A stretch of DNA of 64,000 nucleotides from Bacteroides rodentium JCM 16496 (lineage in GTDB: Bacteria > Bacteroidota > Bacteroidia > Bacteroidales > Bacteroidaceae): positions 1-64,000 of the forward strand of contig NZ_BAKJ01000010.1 in assembly GCF_000614125.1 (NCBI RefSeq), given 5' to 3'. Made by a program: the position numbers and the translations under genes. The notes under the pieces are model-generated. The model had not been told where the DNA came from. It saw only the letters and a list, made by a program, of their open reading frames with translations, and made no database searches. Each line of letters opens with the position of its first letter. The first letter of the stretch is position 1. Below are positions 1 to 8,899 of this stretch, in pieces.

Positions 1-14
1 TAAAGGAGAGAAAG

Positions 15-114
15 GAACACAAATTACACGAATTACACAAATATTTTTTATAGGATATTTATTATCAGCATATTATCTTTCTGCAAATTTGTGTAATTCG
101 TGTAATTTGTGTTC
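15..114. repeat. Perfect 28-bp inverted repeat (intergenic palindrome)
   Basis: Arms at 15-42 and 87-114 are exact reverse complements; the loop is AT-rich. The hairpin lies just past the stop of the minus-strand GH88 gene, so it could act as its transcription terminator. The core (ACACxxATTACACGxATTACAC) resembles palindromes at 28505-28600 and 35426-35486, suggesting a dispersed family at gene ends. Confidence 0.8.
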
Positions 115-120
115 TAATAT

Positions 121-1340
121 TCATTTTGACACATCCTCTTCTTCATTCAACTTTTTCAGCCTCAACAACGCCTCCATATAATAATAATCAGCATAAATGA
201 TAGAAGCGTCAATTTCCGACTTAGCAGGCCAGTGCCCGGTGGAATGCAACAAGAAAGAAGATTTACTTTTTCCACTTTGATATTTATCCGAACTAAGACT
301 CTTCAACATCTTTATGGCGGCATCCTTGTATTCCATCCCCTTTTCAACAGGCAGATAAGTGGAAAGTTCCAGCAAGGCAGAAGCCACTATAGCAGCAGCA
401 GATGCATCACGCGGTGATTCGGGAATGGACGGATCGTTGAAGTCCCAATAAGGTACATAATCTTCCGGCAGATTCTGAAGATACACATCCGTCACTTTCT
501 GTACAAAATCCAGATAGCGCACATCTTTTGTCTCACGGTAGATGGTAGTATATCCATAAATACCCCAAGCCTGCCCCCGGGCCCACATTGTATTATCCGC
601 ATACCCCTGATGAGTACAGCCCCGGATAAAATCACCGGTAAGAGTGTCATAAACCGCTACATGATAAGAAGTATAATCCGGACGGAACTGATACATCATT
701 GTCTTGTCGGCATGAGAAATGGCTATATCTGCCAAATATGGATTACCGCCATTCTTGCCGCCCAAAACAACATCTCCAAGTTAATCAAATTGTCCATTAT
801 CGTATTATGTCCACCAAACATTTCTACATTACGCGGCCAAGAAAGAATCGTACCGACGCGGGGATTGAATAAGGTAGCCAAAGTATCGGCTGTATTCAGA
901 ACAACCTGCTTATATTCGGGATTATGGGTCAACCGATAACCATTCCCGTAACTGCAGAATATCAAGAAACCCAAATCATGGTCGAAAGCAGGGGTTTCGG
1001 AAAGAAATTTCAGAGAAGAAGTGAACTTCTCAGCTTCACTCTTAATCTTTTCATCTCCCGTATATTCATAATCATACCATAAAATTCCGGGCCAGAAGCC
1101 ACTGCACCACTCATCCTTCGTTGCCTTGCGGCAATTCCAGTCACACTGGTCATCCATAATGTTACGGGGCATCATCGTGTAGTCTATTTTTCCTTCCTTT
1201 CCACGCATAACGTCCAAGGTGCGATTCACCTGGCGGTTACAATAATCCAGTTCCTTATCAACATCCAACTCCTCTTTTGAAGTTGAACAAGCAGCAAGCA
1301 AACATAATCCCAGGCCTGCCAATAGATTTTTTGTCTTCAT
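121..1340 (-). CDS. GH88 unsaturated glucuronyl/galacturonyl hydrolase lipoprotein (one frameshift)
   Basis: Predicted to remove 4,5-unsaturated uronic acids from oligosaccharides released by lyases. The N-terminus is a lipoprotein signal (LLAACS, lipidated Cys about residue 19). GH88-type (alpha/alpha)6 landmarks include HDLGF near residue 120 and IMDNLINLEMLFWAA near 200. The reading frame breaks at about 763-765: the upstream frame ends in a nonsense tail after LFWAA, and the downstream frame resumes with KNGGNPYLADIAISHADKTM. Adding one A on the coding strand (GGCAAG to GGCAAAG) restores a single protein of about 406 residues, normal for the family. It is the last gene of the operon with GH43 (12-bp gap) and GH97. 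GH105 is a related alternative, but GH88 fits better. Confidence 0.85.
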
Positions 1341-1352
1341 ATATTTTATTTT

Positions 1353-3002
1353 TTATTTTTCAATGTGAAACCAGTCAGCATCCACCCAGCCCCTATCCTT
1401 ACCATAGGGTGCTGTACTAAACAAACCTAATTTAGCACCTATCCACTTTCCCTGCCGGGCTGTGAAAGGTTCACCGGCCGTTTTGAACTTCTTACCATCC
1501 AGACTATAATAGAAACGGCAAATACCTTCTTTACCAACCGTTACCCGCAAGTAGATATCCCTTTCATAGTTAGGGAACAGCCCTGCTTCAAGTTTCCTAC
1601 TCACCGGCAATTTCACCAAACTGATAGCAGTCTCCCGATTCTTCTGCTCAGCATCTTTACAGATGACCTGTTTCAAGACAAACCGCTCACCCTCTTTTTC
1701 AACACCTATGTAACAATAATCCCATCCCATCACGATAAGACCGGACTGCTGACCGTCAGCTTTTGCCACAACTTTCAGTTTCGTGGTAGCCGTAAATTCC
1801 TCTGCGGGAAATTTCTGCAACAGCAAGTTCGGAACTTCCCAGAAATTCACAAAGTCTTTTGACAAGACATGTCCGTAGACACGCATATATCCCAAATCGG
1901 ATGTAAATCCAAAAGCATCCTGATAATTAGCATGCCACTCCCATTGTAACCCCAAATCCCGAGAATTGAATTCATCGCTTTCTACCGGTGTCTCCACAAC
2001 GTAGCTTCTGCCGACATTCGGTTTCCGATACCGTCTCACGGGGTCACCGCAACCATCATTGTCATCATCTTCTCCTATCACAGGCCAGTCATTAATCCAT
2101 TGCATCGGATTCAGATGAATGACCCGCCCATACATCCCCTTATCCTGAAAATGTACGAACCAGGATTCTCCGGTATTTGTCTCTACCCAAGCTCCCTGAT
2201 GAGGACCGTTAATATCTGTCTGTCCTTGAGCCATCACTATTTTCGATTCGTAAGGACCGTATACATTCTTGGAGCGGAGTGCCAACTGCCAACCGGTAAC
2301 TACTCCACCGGCCGGAGCCAGTATATAATAATACCCATTACGTTTATAAAACTTAGGTCCCTCTATCGTATGGTTTACACCGTCATTACCATCAAAAACA
2401 AGTACCGGCCTGCCGATAACCTCTGTCCCCTCCGAATTCATCTCACATACCGTGATTACACTATTGAAAGCAGCCCTGCTTCCTGCCCATGCATGAACCA
2501 GATATACCTTTCCATCCTCATCCCACAAAGGGGCAGGGTCTATCATGCCTTTACCTGCTTTGACCAATACCGGTCGTTCCCATTCCCCTAACGGATTATC
2601 TGTCTTCACCATAAAAATACCGAAGTCCGGATCTCCCCAATAGATGTAGAACAGACCATCATGATAACGAATAGAAGGAGCCCATACTCCCTTCCCATGC
2701 TGCGGCTTTGCATAGAACTCTTCCGAAACAAGGGTTCTCAATGCATAATTCACTAACTGCCAGTTCACCAAATCCTTTGAATGAAGAATCGGCAACCCCG
2801 GAGTACAATTGAAACTGGAGGCAGTCATGTAGAAATCATCACCCACCGCGCAAACGTCAGGATCGGAGTAATCGGCGTGCAACACCGGATTGATATAAGT
2901 ACCGTCTTTCCGGTCGGCAACCCATACCTGCGAAACATATTGTCCATACACACCCTGGCAAATCCCCGATGCCAGAACTAATATCAAAAGAACTTTTACC
3001 AT
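1353..3002 (-). CDS. GH43 family glycosidase with C-terminal beta-sandwich
   Basis: A 549-residue secreted protein with a signal peptide (about residues 1-20, ending VYG). The five-bladed GH43 propeller occupies roughly residues 35-320. The expected acidic triad is visible: base Asp in DYSDPDV, pKa-tuning Asp in GMIDPAP and acid Glu in HTIEGPKF. A C-terminal domain of about 200 residues resembles the GH43_C2 concanavalin-like module (ESDEFNS start, WVDADWFHIEK end). GH43 enzymes are beta-xylosidases, alpha-L-arabinofuranosidases or galactosidases; the exact specificity cannot be read from sequence. The gene sits between GH97 (40-bp gap) and GH88 (12-bp gap), so it is co-transcribed and probably trims neutral side chains of the same acidic glycan. 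Confidence 0.9.
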   Translation of the reverse strand: MVKVLLILVLASGICQGVYGQYVSQVWVADRKDGTYINPVLHADYSDPDVCAVGDDFYMTASSFNCTPGLPILHSKDLVNWQLVNYALRTLVSEEFYAKPQHGKGVWAPSIRYHDGLFYIYWGDPDFGIFMVKTDNPLGEWERPVLVKAGKGMIDPAPLWDEDGKVYLVHAWAGSRAAFNSVITVCEMNSEGTEVIGRPVLVFDGNDGVNHTIEGPKFYKRNGYYYILAPAGGVVTGWQLALRSKNVYGPYESKIVMAQGQTDINGPHQGAWVETNTGESWFVHFQDKGMYGRVIHLNPMQWINDWPVIGEDDDNDGCGDPVRRYRKPNVGRSYVVETPVESDEFNSRDLGLQWEWHANYQDAFGFTSDLGYMRVYGHVLSKDFVNFWEVPNLLLQKFPAEEFTATTKLKVVAKADGQQSGLIVMGWDYCYIGVEKEGERFVLKQVICKDAEQKNRETAISLVKLPVSRKLEAGLFPNYERDIYLRVTVGKEGICRFYYSLDGKKFKTAGEPFTARQGKWIGAKLGLFSTAPYGKDRGWVDADWFHIEK

Positions 3003-3042
3003 AACACTGAATACGCATAAAGAGAGAATTACACCTAAACCA

Positions 3043-4985
3043 TTACATTATTTTTCCTTTATAACGCCGATACTTCGCTGCTTCCTTTGCATCTATCGGA
3101 ACGAAGCGGGCAGCTGCTCCCCCACTTGGCTTCAAGTCAAACGTCATGGTCATGGAAGTGTCCACCAGCAGATAGCTGCATTTCACTTGTGTACGCGTCT
3201 TCACCTTATCCCCGCCATCTGTATAGACAGAGGCCAGGTAAGTCTTTCCCTTATCCAGAAAAGATAGAGAGATTTCTTCTTGTGAGCCTTCGTTATTGGT
3301 CATTGCCCCCAGGAACCATTCTTCTCCTTTACGACGTACCATTGTTATATTCTTACCGGGAGCGCCATCCAATACTCTCGAATCATCGAATACAGTCTCC
3401 AGATTCTCAAACCACTCAATTTCCGGCTCTCCTTGATAAAAAGAAGGCTTGTCATACCAGAAAATGGTTTGCAAAGGACTGTAAAATACAAGTGAAGCCG
3501 CCAACTGATGAGCATGTGTAGTCTTCAACCGTTTATCGAAATAACAGATAGTATAATCTGCCGCACCGTTAATCATTCGGGTAAAGGGCAATGTAACATT
3601 ATGTGTAGCATCCGGGAACTCTTCATTTCCACAGATTCCTTCCTGAGTCAGCAAGTTAGGATATGTGCGACTGAAACCAGACGGTCGGAACTCATCATGG
3701 ATATTCATCATCAAATGGTTCTCTGCTGCCAAACGCACTAAATCGTGCACCCAAGTGGCCCACCGGTGGCTGGCATACTGAACAAAACCGGATTTAACTC
3801 CTACGATACCCCACTGGCGCAATATCGGGAAAAGCTCACGTGCCTGCTTCATCAAGGCGTGCTGGTTGACATACACCCAAATACCTACTCCTTTCTCCCT
3901 ACCATAAGCAACGACACGAGGCATATCCAATTTTGATACCACTTTCGTTGCATCACCATCGTGCGAAGTACAAGGCAGATACCATAACCAGTCAAAAAGC
4001 ATATAAGGGATATTATGCTCTGCACAAAAATCAATCGTAGCGATAGCCCCTTCGGTAGTAATGGTCGTTTCACGCATAATCTTACCGGGCTTCACCCAGT
4101 CGGCAGCATCTGCTATCTCACAAGGCGGATTCAGATTTTCTATAATGCTGTTGTTCTCCAGCAGCTCGCCGGGAGTTTCTGCCGCCATTATCACTTTCCA
4201 AGGGGTAGCATAGTACGTAACAATATCTACCGGACTATACATTACGGAGGTCAATGTATTCGGTTTCTTTTCCGAAGCCAGGAACTTAGTCAGGCACCAA
4301 TCATCCACATCGGCATCGGTCAAGGCCATCCAAATCCCGTTGGGCAACTCTACGGTCAGGGCACGTTCCACGGGACACTCGATATCATTGATGTCAAGAT
4401 GCTCAAAAAAAGCCTGCGCCCATTGTTCTGTCCATGCTTTTGAGCCTGCCGGAAAAGTATATTCCGTCAAGTCTCCCACTACTTTATGAAATATCGCTTT
4501 GGGATGCTCAGGAAAGAAGTACCGGAAAGCAATACCTTCATTATAAGCACGAACTTCAATATCAAGTCGATAGCCGGAACCATCCTTCTTTGACAAATGC
4601 ATGATAGCGGTATTATAAGCATCACGTATCACACTGCGTTCTCCATAAAGAGGCTGCCAAGTCTTATCTACAGTCGGCAGAGTGGTAACCGAATCGACTT
4701 CCAAATTATCCATCCAGCAAGCTGGTTGTTTCAAACTACGAACTCCAAGTGCCATTTCCCAGATGCGGTTATCCATTTCCAAACCTGCACGTGAGTTCTC
4801 TATTACCGGCTGACCTTTGTAGTCTACCTGATAATATATTTCATTTATACCCGGAGTTGTCTGCTGCTGACGAAACGTAACCATCTGCTCACCATTCGGA
4901 GACAACAATCTCAAATCTTTGGAGTTATCTGCCCAGCAGAAGCCATACAAAGCAATGCACCAAAAAGAATTCCAACCTTCTTCAT
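3043..4985 (-). CDS. GH97 family glycoside hydrolase (one frameshift near N-terminus)
   Basis: GH97 enzymes are calcium-dependent alpha-glucosidases or alpha-galactosidases. The annotated start is the ATG at 4983-4985: in that frame the sequence encodes a clear signal peptide (MKKVGILFGALLCMASAG). The frame then breaks at the C-run 4932-4934; adding one G on the coding strand joins it to ADNSKDLRLLSPNGE and the rest of the protein, giving about 647 residues. The N-terminal beta-sandwich, (beta/alpha)8 barrel and C-terminal sheet all appear present. In place of the GxKxDF motif that carries the nucleophile Asp in retaining GH97 enzymes, it has GVKSGF, followed by MNIHDEFRPSG and QEGICGNEE. That pattern marks a divergent subgroup, so specificity is uncertain. 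Confidence 0.87.
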
Positions 4986-5053
4986 ATCCATTTATCACTT
5001 TTTTATTATGAATACGAATGAAGGTTGGAATTTACTTAATCCAGTCTATAAAA

Positions 5054-6709
5054 TTAGGGATGATTTATAAAAAAACTACGCTCTACCGGTTCAGCAGTCT
5101 GTATCTTTCCCACCAGTCCATACTGCCATGCAACAACGGTCACCTTCAGCGGGAAACGGCTTCGGGGAGGGATTCCGGTAAATACCAGCCTGTTTCCTTC
5201 CACCTTTGCCGGTCCTTCCTTTACGTAATAATAAACCGGCAGTCCAGAATCGGAAGTTGCACATAAAGGTACAGAGGAAGTTCCTAACGATACATCTTCC
5301 ATACTTGGAAAGCAGATACTTTGTCTCCGCCCTTCCGTCAAAGGATAGGGAATGTTGATATTGAATTCTTGTACACACTCCTTATACTTATGATCACCGG
5401 CCGCACTTGCCACAAATGTCATACTCGAGGTCCGCCTTTTGTTTTCAGTACCCATGCGATAAAAGTCGAGAACAAACGTCGTGTCATCGATCTGCTTTAC
5501 CGGGCCACAAATGCGGTCGATACGAGGCTTGGCTGCGGAATGGTTGTTAAGCGTTGATGCACGAAGGCTGTCTGTATAGACTGCTTTCAGATGAAAAGTT
5601 ACACCATCCGGTTCCGGACAGAAAGGAGCGGAAAGTGTCACATGAGACTTCGGATTATACGAAACCAACTTTCCTGACTGCATAAAGCTTACATATTGTG
5701 GTAATAGGTCATGCTCCTGCCTATAAATACTTTCTGTCAATTCAGCCATTTCACGGTCAAAATACCAGAAAGCATCATGTTTATCCCCCTTATATTGCCG
5801 GTAAGGCGCAGGAACAGCACGCCGGGGCTGCTTTGCCAGACGTGCAGTACGGACTTCCCCTTGAGGTTCGTCGGTCCCCGTACGCCAACGCTCGGCAAGC
5901 CAGCCGTCGCGAGGATTCAGTTTCTTCAGTGGCACGGAGTGTTTCGGGTCCATTGTTTCCGGCAATCGTTGTTCCACAGCCTTTTGCAAGAAGACACCTA
6001 TATATTCTGCTGTACGGTCCGCTACATCAAAATGCCCACGCCCGGCATCACACAGGAAAGAGATACAACTTTCAGGATACATCATCCGAAAAGCCAAAGC
6101 CGGATTGACACGCGCCTCCCACCACTCATATTCTCCTTCAACCATCAATCCTGGAATACCGTCGATGTTGCGTGTACGTCCCCACTCCAGATTAGCACGG
6201 CCATAGCCACAAAGATTGGTACGCGGCGCATCTCCATGATAGGAAACAATCGCCAAAGTACGTTCCGGATTCCAAGCGGCAAAGTTCCAAGGAAAGGTAG
6301 CCATAGCCGAATGCCCCAAAGGAACAATCGGAGCAAATTTCAGTTCCTCGTATCCACTGATATCCGCCAAATCATCGAGAGCAGCAAACAGTGCCTCATT
6401 ACAGCCAGTAGTCACATCCCAGGGAAAATCAAGGATGGGGGTTATCCAGACCAAAGCTATACCCGCTTCCTGCATCTTCTTTCTGAAATGAGGGTTATCA
6501 AACAAGGTTTCCTCACACATATTATGCTGCCCCACCACCACAGCTTTTACCTGCCTGCAGTCAGTCGGTATCCATAAGAAAGCCTCCGGATGAGCATCCG
6601 TCTCAGCCGAAACGACCGAAGGTATCTCTACCGACCATTGCCATTCTGCCGCCTTAAGAGAAAAACAGAGAAATAGCAGGACGAAAGTAATCAATTTGTT
6701 GTTCATCAT
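5054..6709 (-). CDS. Secreted alpha/beta-hydrolase-like protein of unknown specificity
   Basis: A 551-residue protein with a signal peptide (about residues 1-21, ending LKAAEW). The N-terminal half looks like an alpha/beta hydrolase: a core strand VKAVVVGQHN near 54-62, a nucleophile elbow GHSAM with Ser134, and a candidate catalytic His in AGRGHFDVAD near residue 220. The remaining 300 residues are probably beta-rich and match nothing I recognise. It is the first gene of the operon with GH97 (68-bp gap), GH43 and GH88, divergent from GH28. A carbohydrate esterase role (acetyl or methyl removal from a pectic glycan) is plausible from context but not shown by sequence. The start could be either of two adjacent ATGs (6709 or 6706). 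Confidence 0.7.
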   Translation of the reverse strand: MMNNKLITFVLLFLCFSLKAAEWQWSVEIPSVVSAETDAHPEAFLWIPTDCRQVKAVVVGQHNMCEETLFDNPHFRKKMQEAGIALVWITPILDFPWDVTTGCNEALFAALDDLADISGYEELKFAPIVPLGHSAMATFPWNFAAWNPERTLAIVSYHGDAPRTNLCGYGRANLEWGRTRNIDGIPGLMVEGEYEWWEARVNPALAFRMMYPESCISFLCDAGRGHFDVADRTAEYIGVFLQKAVEQRLPETMDPKHSVPLKKLNPRDGWLAERWRTGTDEPQGEVRTARLAKQPRRAVPAPYRQYKGDKHDAFWYFDREMAELTESIYRQEHDLLPQYVSFMQSGKLVSYNPKSHVTLSAPFCPEPDGVTFHLKAVYTDSLRASTLNNHSAAKPRIDRICGPVKQIDDTTFVLDFYRMGTENKRRTSSMTFVASAAGDHKYKECVQEFNINIPYPLTEGRRQSICFPSMEDVSLGTSSVPLCATSDSGLPVYYYVKEGPAKVEGNRLVFTGIPPRSRFPLKVTVVAWQYGLVGKIQTAEPVERSFFINHP

Positions 6710-6896
6710 ATTTTCCTTATGTTTTATATATATCTACGAACGAAGTGAAAAAACCACCCAAAGCCACTTGGATATTCGCAAAAATACGCTTTCTTTTCAA
6801 TAAACATATAAAGATAAAATTTCATCCGGTTATTAAGTGAATTCTGCCCGTAAAGCGTATTTTTATAATAAGAAAAATATAAAAACATGTATACCT

Positions 6897-8352
6897 ATGA
6901 AAGTAAAGAAACTGCTAATCATGGCAGGCATCCTGCTCGGAACTTCCGGCATTGCCTGCGCACAACATCAATTAGTGACCTATCCGGCAGCTCAAGAAGC
7001 GGAGTTGAAGAACGATTTCACCGTCAAAGTACGCGAACCTGGCAAGGCATGGAAAATCATCCCCACCTACCCCGTCAAAGTAGATGAAGTAAAGGAAGCA
7101 AAACATCATGTGGAAATAGCTTCCATGAGTTACTTCGACTTTGCCGGAGAAGTGGAAGTGTCGGTCACTTCCAACAAAGGAGAAATCAATACCGGCAGGA
7201 TACGTCCCTTGTCATACGGCATAGCCCCGGAAATCAGTGGCAATACCCTCACCTTCAAGCTCGACCGGCCGCGCAACTTGTCGGTAGAGGTGAATGGAGA
7301 TATTTTCCACAACCTTCATCTGTTTGCCAACCCGATAGACTGCAACAATCCGTTGAAACCAGGTATGAATCCTAAGAAGCTGAAGAAAGACAGCAACCTG
7401 ATTTACTTCGGTCCGGGCATGCACCAACTACCGGGCGACACGTTGGACGTCCCTTCGGGCAAGACCGTCTATATTGCCGGAGGAGCCATCGTAAGAGGAT
7501 GTATCCGGGCAAAGAATGCAGAAAACGTCCGGATTCTCGGACGTGGGGAGGTACATCCCGAAAAACGTGGAGAAGGCATCTACATCATCAACTCCAAAAA
7601 CATCGAAGTAGAGGGAGTGATTACCACCCAATGCCCCACCGGCGGTTCGGATAGCGTGACCATACGGAATGTAAAAGCCATCAGCTCGTACGGCTGGGGA
7701 GACGGGATGAATGTGTTTGCCAGCAACAACGTACTGTTCGACGGTGTCTTCTGCCGCAACTCTGATGACTGCACCACCGTCTATGCCACCCGCAAAGGTT
7801 TCAAGGGGGATGCAGGAACATCACCATGCAGAACTCCACACTCTGGCAGATGTTGCCCATCCCATCTTCATCGGCCTTCACGGTGACACCGAAGGGCAGG
7901 AAATCATGGAGAACCTGAACTACATCAACATCGATATCCTGGACCACAAAGAAAAGCAGGTGGACTATCAAGGATGCATGTCCATCAATGTCGGGGACAA
8001 CAACCTCGTGCGCAACGTACGTTTTGAGAATATCCGTGTGGAAGATTTCCGTCAAGGCCAACTCGTCAACCTGCGCATCTTCTTCAACAAGAAGTATTGT
8101 GCAGCACCGGGCAGAGGAATCGAAAATGTGCTCTTCAAGGACATCACCTACAACGGGCAGAATGCCGAACTATCCCTGATTGCCGGATATAATGAAGAGC
8201 GGAAAGTAAAGAACATCCGTTTCGAAAATCTCCGCATCAACGGAAAAGTGATTTACGACGACATGCCGGACAAGCCCAAATGGTACAAAACGGGAGATAT
8301 GGCACGCTTCTTCATCGGAGAACATACCGAAGGAGTGACGTTTACGAAGTAA
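6897..8352 (+). CDS. GH28 polygalacturonase-like protein (two frameshifts)
   Basis: GH28 enzymes hydrolyse galacturonic acid linkages in pectin on a right-handed beta-helix. The start is the ATG at 6897, giving signal peptide MKVKKLLIMAGILLGTSGIACAQ. Repeating beta-helix strands run through the protein, with the acidic NSDDCTTVY motif near residue 290 matching the GH28 catalytic Asp cluster. Two breaks lie 40 bp apart: at the G-run 7805-7809 (one more G gives KGGCRNITMQNS) and at 7845-7846 (one more G gives WADVAHPIFIG). With both repaired the protein is about 485 residues. It is divergent from the hydrolase operon on the minus strand (about 190 bp between starts), so a shared regulatory region is likely. 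Together with GH88 it indicates a uronic-acid-rich substrate. Confidence 0.85.
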
Positions 8353-8479
8353 TGGCAATAGCCTTGTCCGCATCATCCGGCCAGTAGCGCTCTCCGTGGC
8401 AGACAGCATTCATGGCTTGTGCGTGAACAAGGCTATTTCCCATCTACAACAAAAGAACTATTAATCAAGAACTTATCGC

Positions 8480-8685
8480 TGCAAAGCCAATGCATTCCTT
8501 TTGCAGTGGCGCTGCAAAGGTGTTGCAGAACGACTGCAAACCGTAATGCAGTGGCGCTGCAAAGGCGTTGCAGTACGACTGCAAACCGTAATGCAGTATC
8601 ACTGCAAAGGCGTTGCAGAACGACTGCAAACCGTAATGCAGTAGCACTGCAAAGGTGTTGCAGAATGACAGCAAACCGTAATGCA
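8480..8685. repeat. 45-bp tandem repeat with TGCA every 11-12 bp
   Basis: Four 45-bp units lie at 8502-8546, 8547-8591, 8592-8636 and 8637-8681, with a partial fifth. Each unit is four sub-blocks beginning TGCA, spaced 11, 11, 11 and 12 bp; the phase extends upstream to TGCA at 8480 and 8491. The last unit has AGCA at its fourth position. Both strands stay open because 45 is a multiple of three, but the translations are low-complexity and Cys-rich with no start context, so I treat this as non-coding DNA. The rest of 8353-8899 holds nothing else I recognise apart from the promoter at 8842-8873. Confidence 0.88.
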
Positions 8686-8841
8686 GCAAGAAGCAGCCGT
8701 GGTGCAAAGCACTTACATAGCAGATGAAAAGGTCTTTCGAGTCGGCAGGACAAGCGCCTTCTTCATAGGTCACAGCAAACATATAAGCATCCGTAAACCA
8801 ACCATCCTATCAAACATGCGTACAACTTTTTTACGATGATA

Positions 8842-8873
8842 TTTGTTCTTATTGAGAATTAGGACTACATTTG
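8842..8873 (+). promoter_or_regulatory. Bacteroides-type promoter of the AAA-ATPase gene
   Basis: TTTG at 8842-8845, a 20-bp spacer, then TACATTTG at 8866-8873 match the Bacteroides primary sigma consensus (TTTG-N19/21-TAnnTTTG). It lies 26 bp before the ATG at 8900 and shows that an earlier in-frame start at 8843 falls inside the promoter and is wrong. Confidence 0.75.
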
Positions 8874-8899
8874 TGACTGAATATCAAATCCTCGAACGT

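Noticed and set aside
5711..6577. 288-residue plus-strand reading frame opposite the alpha/beta hydrolase
   Set aside because: No domain or signal; overlaps a gene with signal peptide and catalytic elbow.
8419..8782. Protein-coding genes with 15-residue Cys-rich repeats on either strand
   Set aside because: All frames stay open only because the 45-bp repeat is a multiple of three; no start context or domain supports translation.
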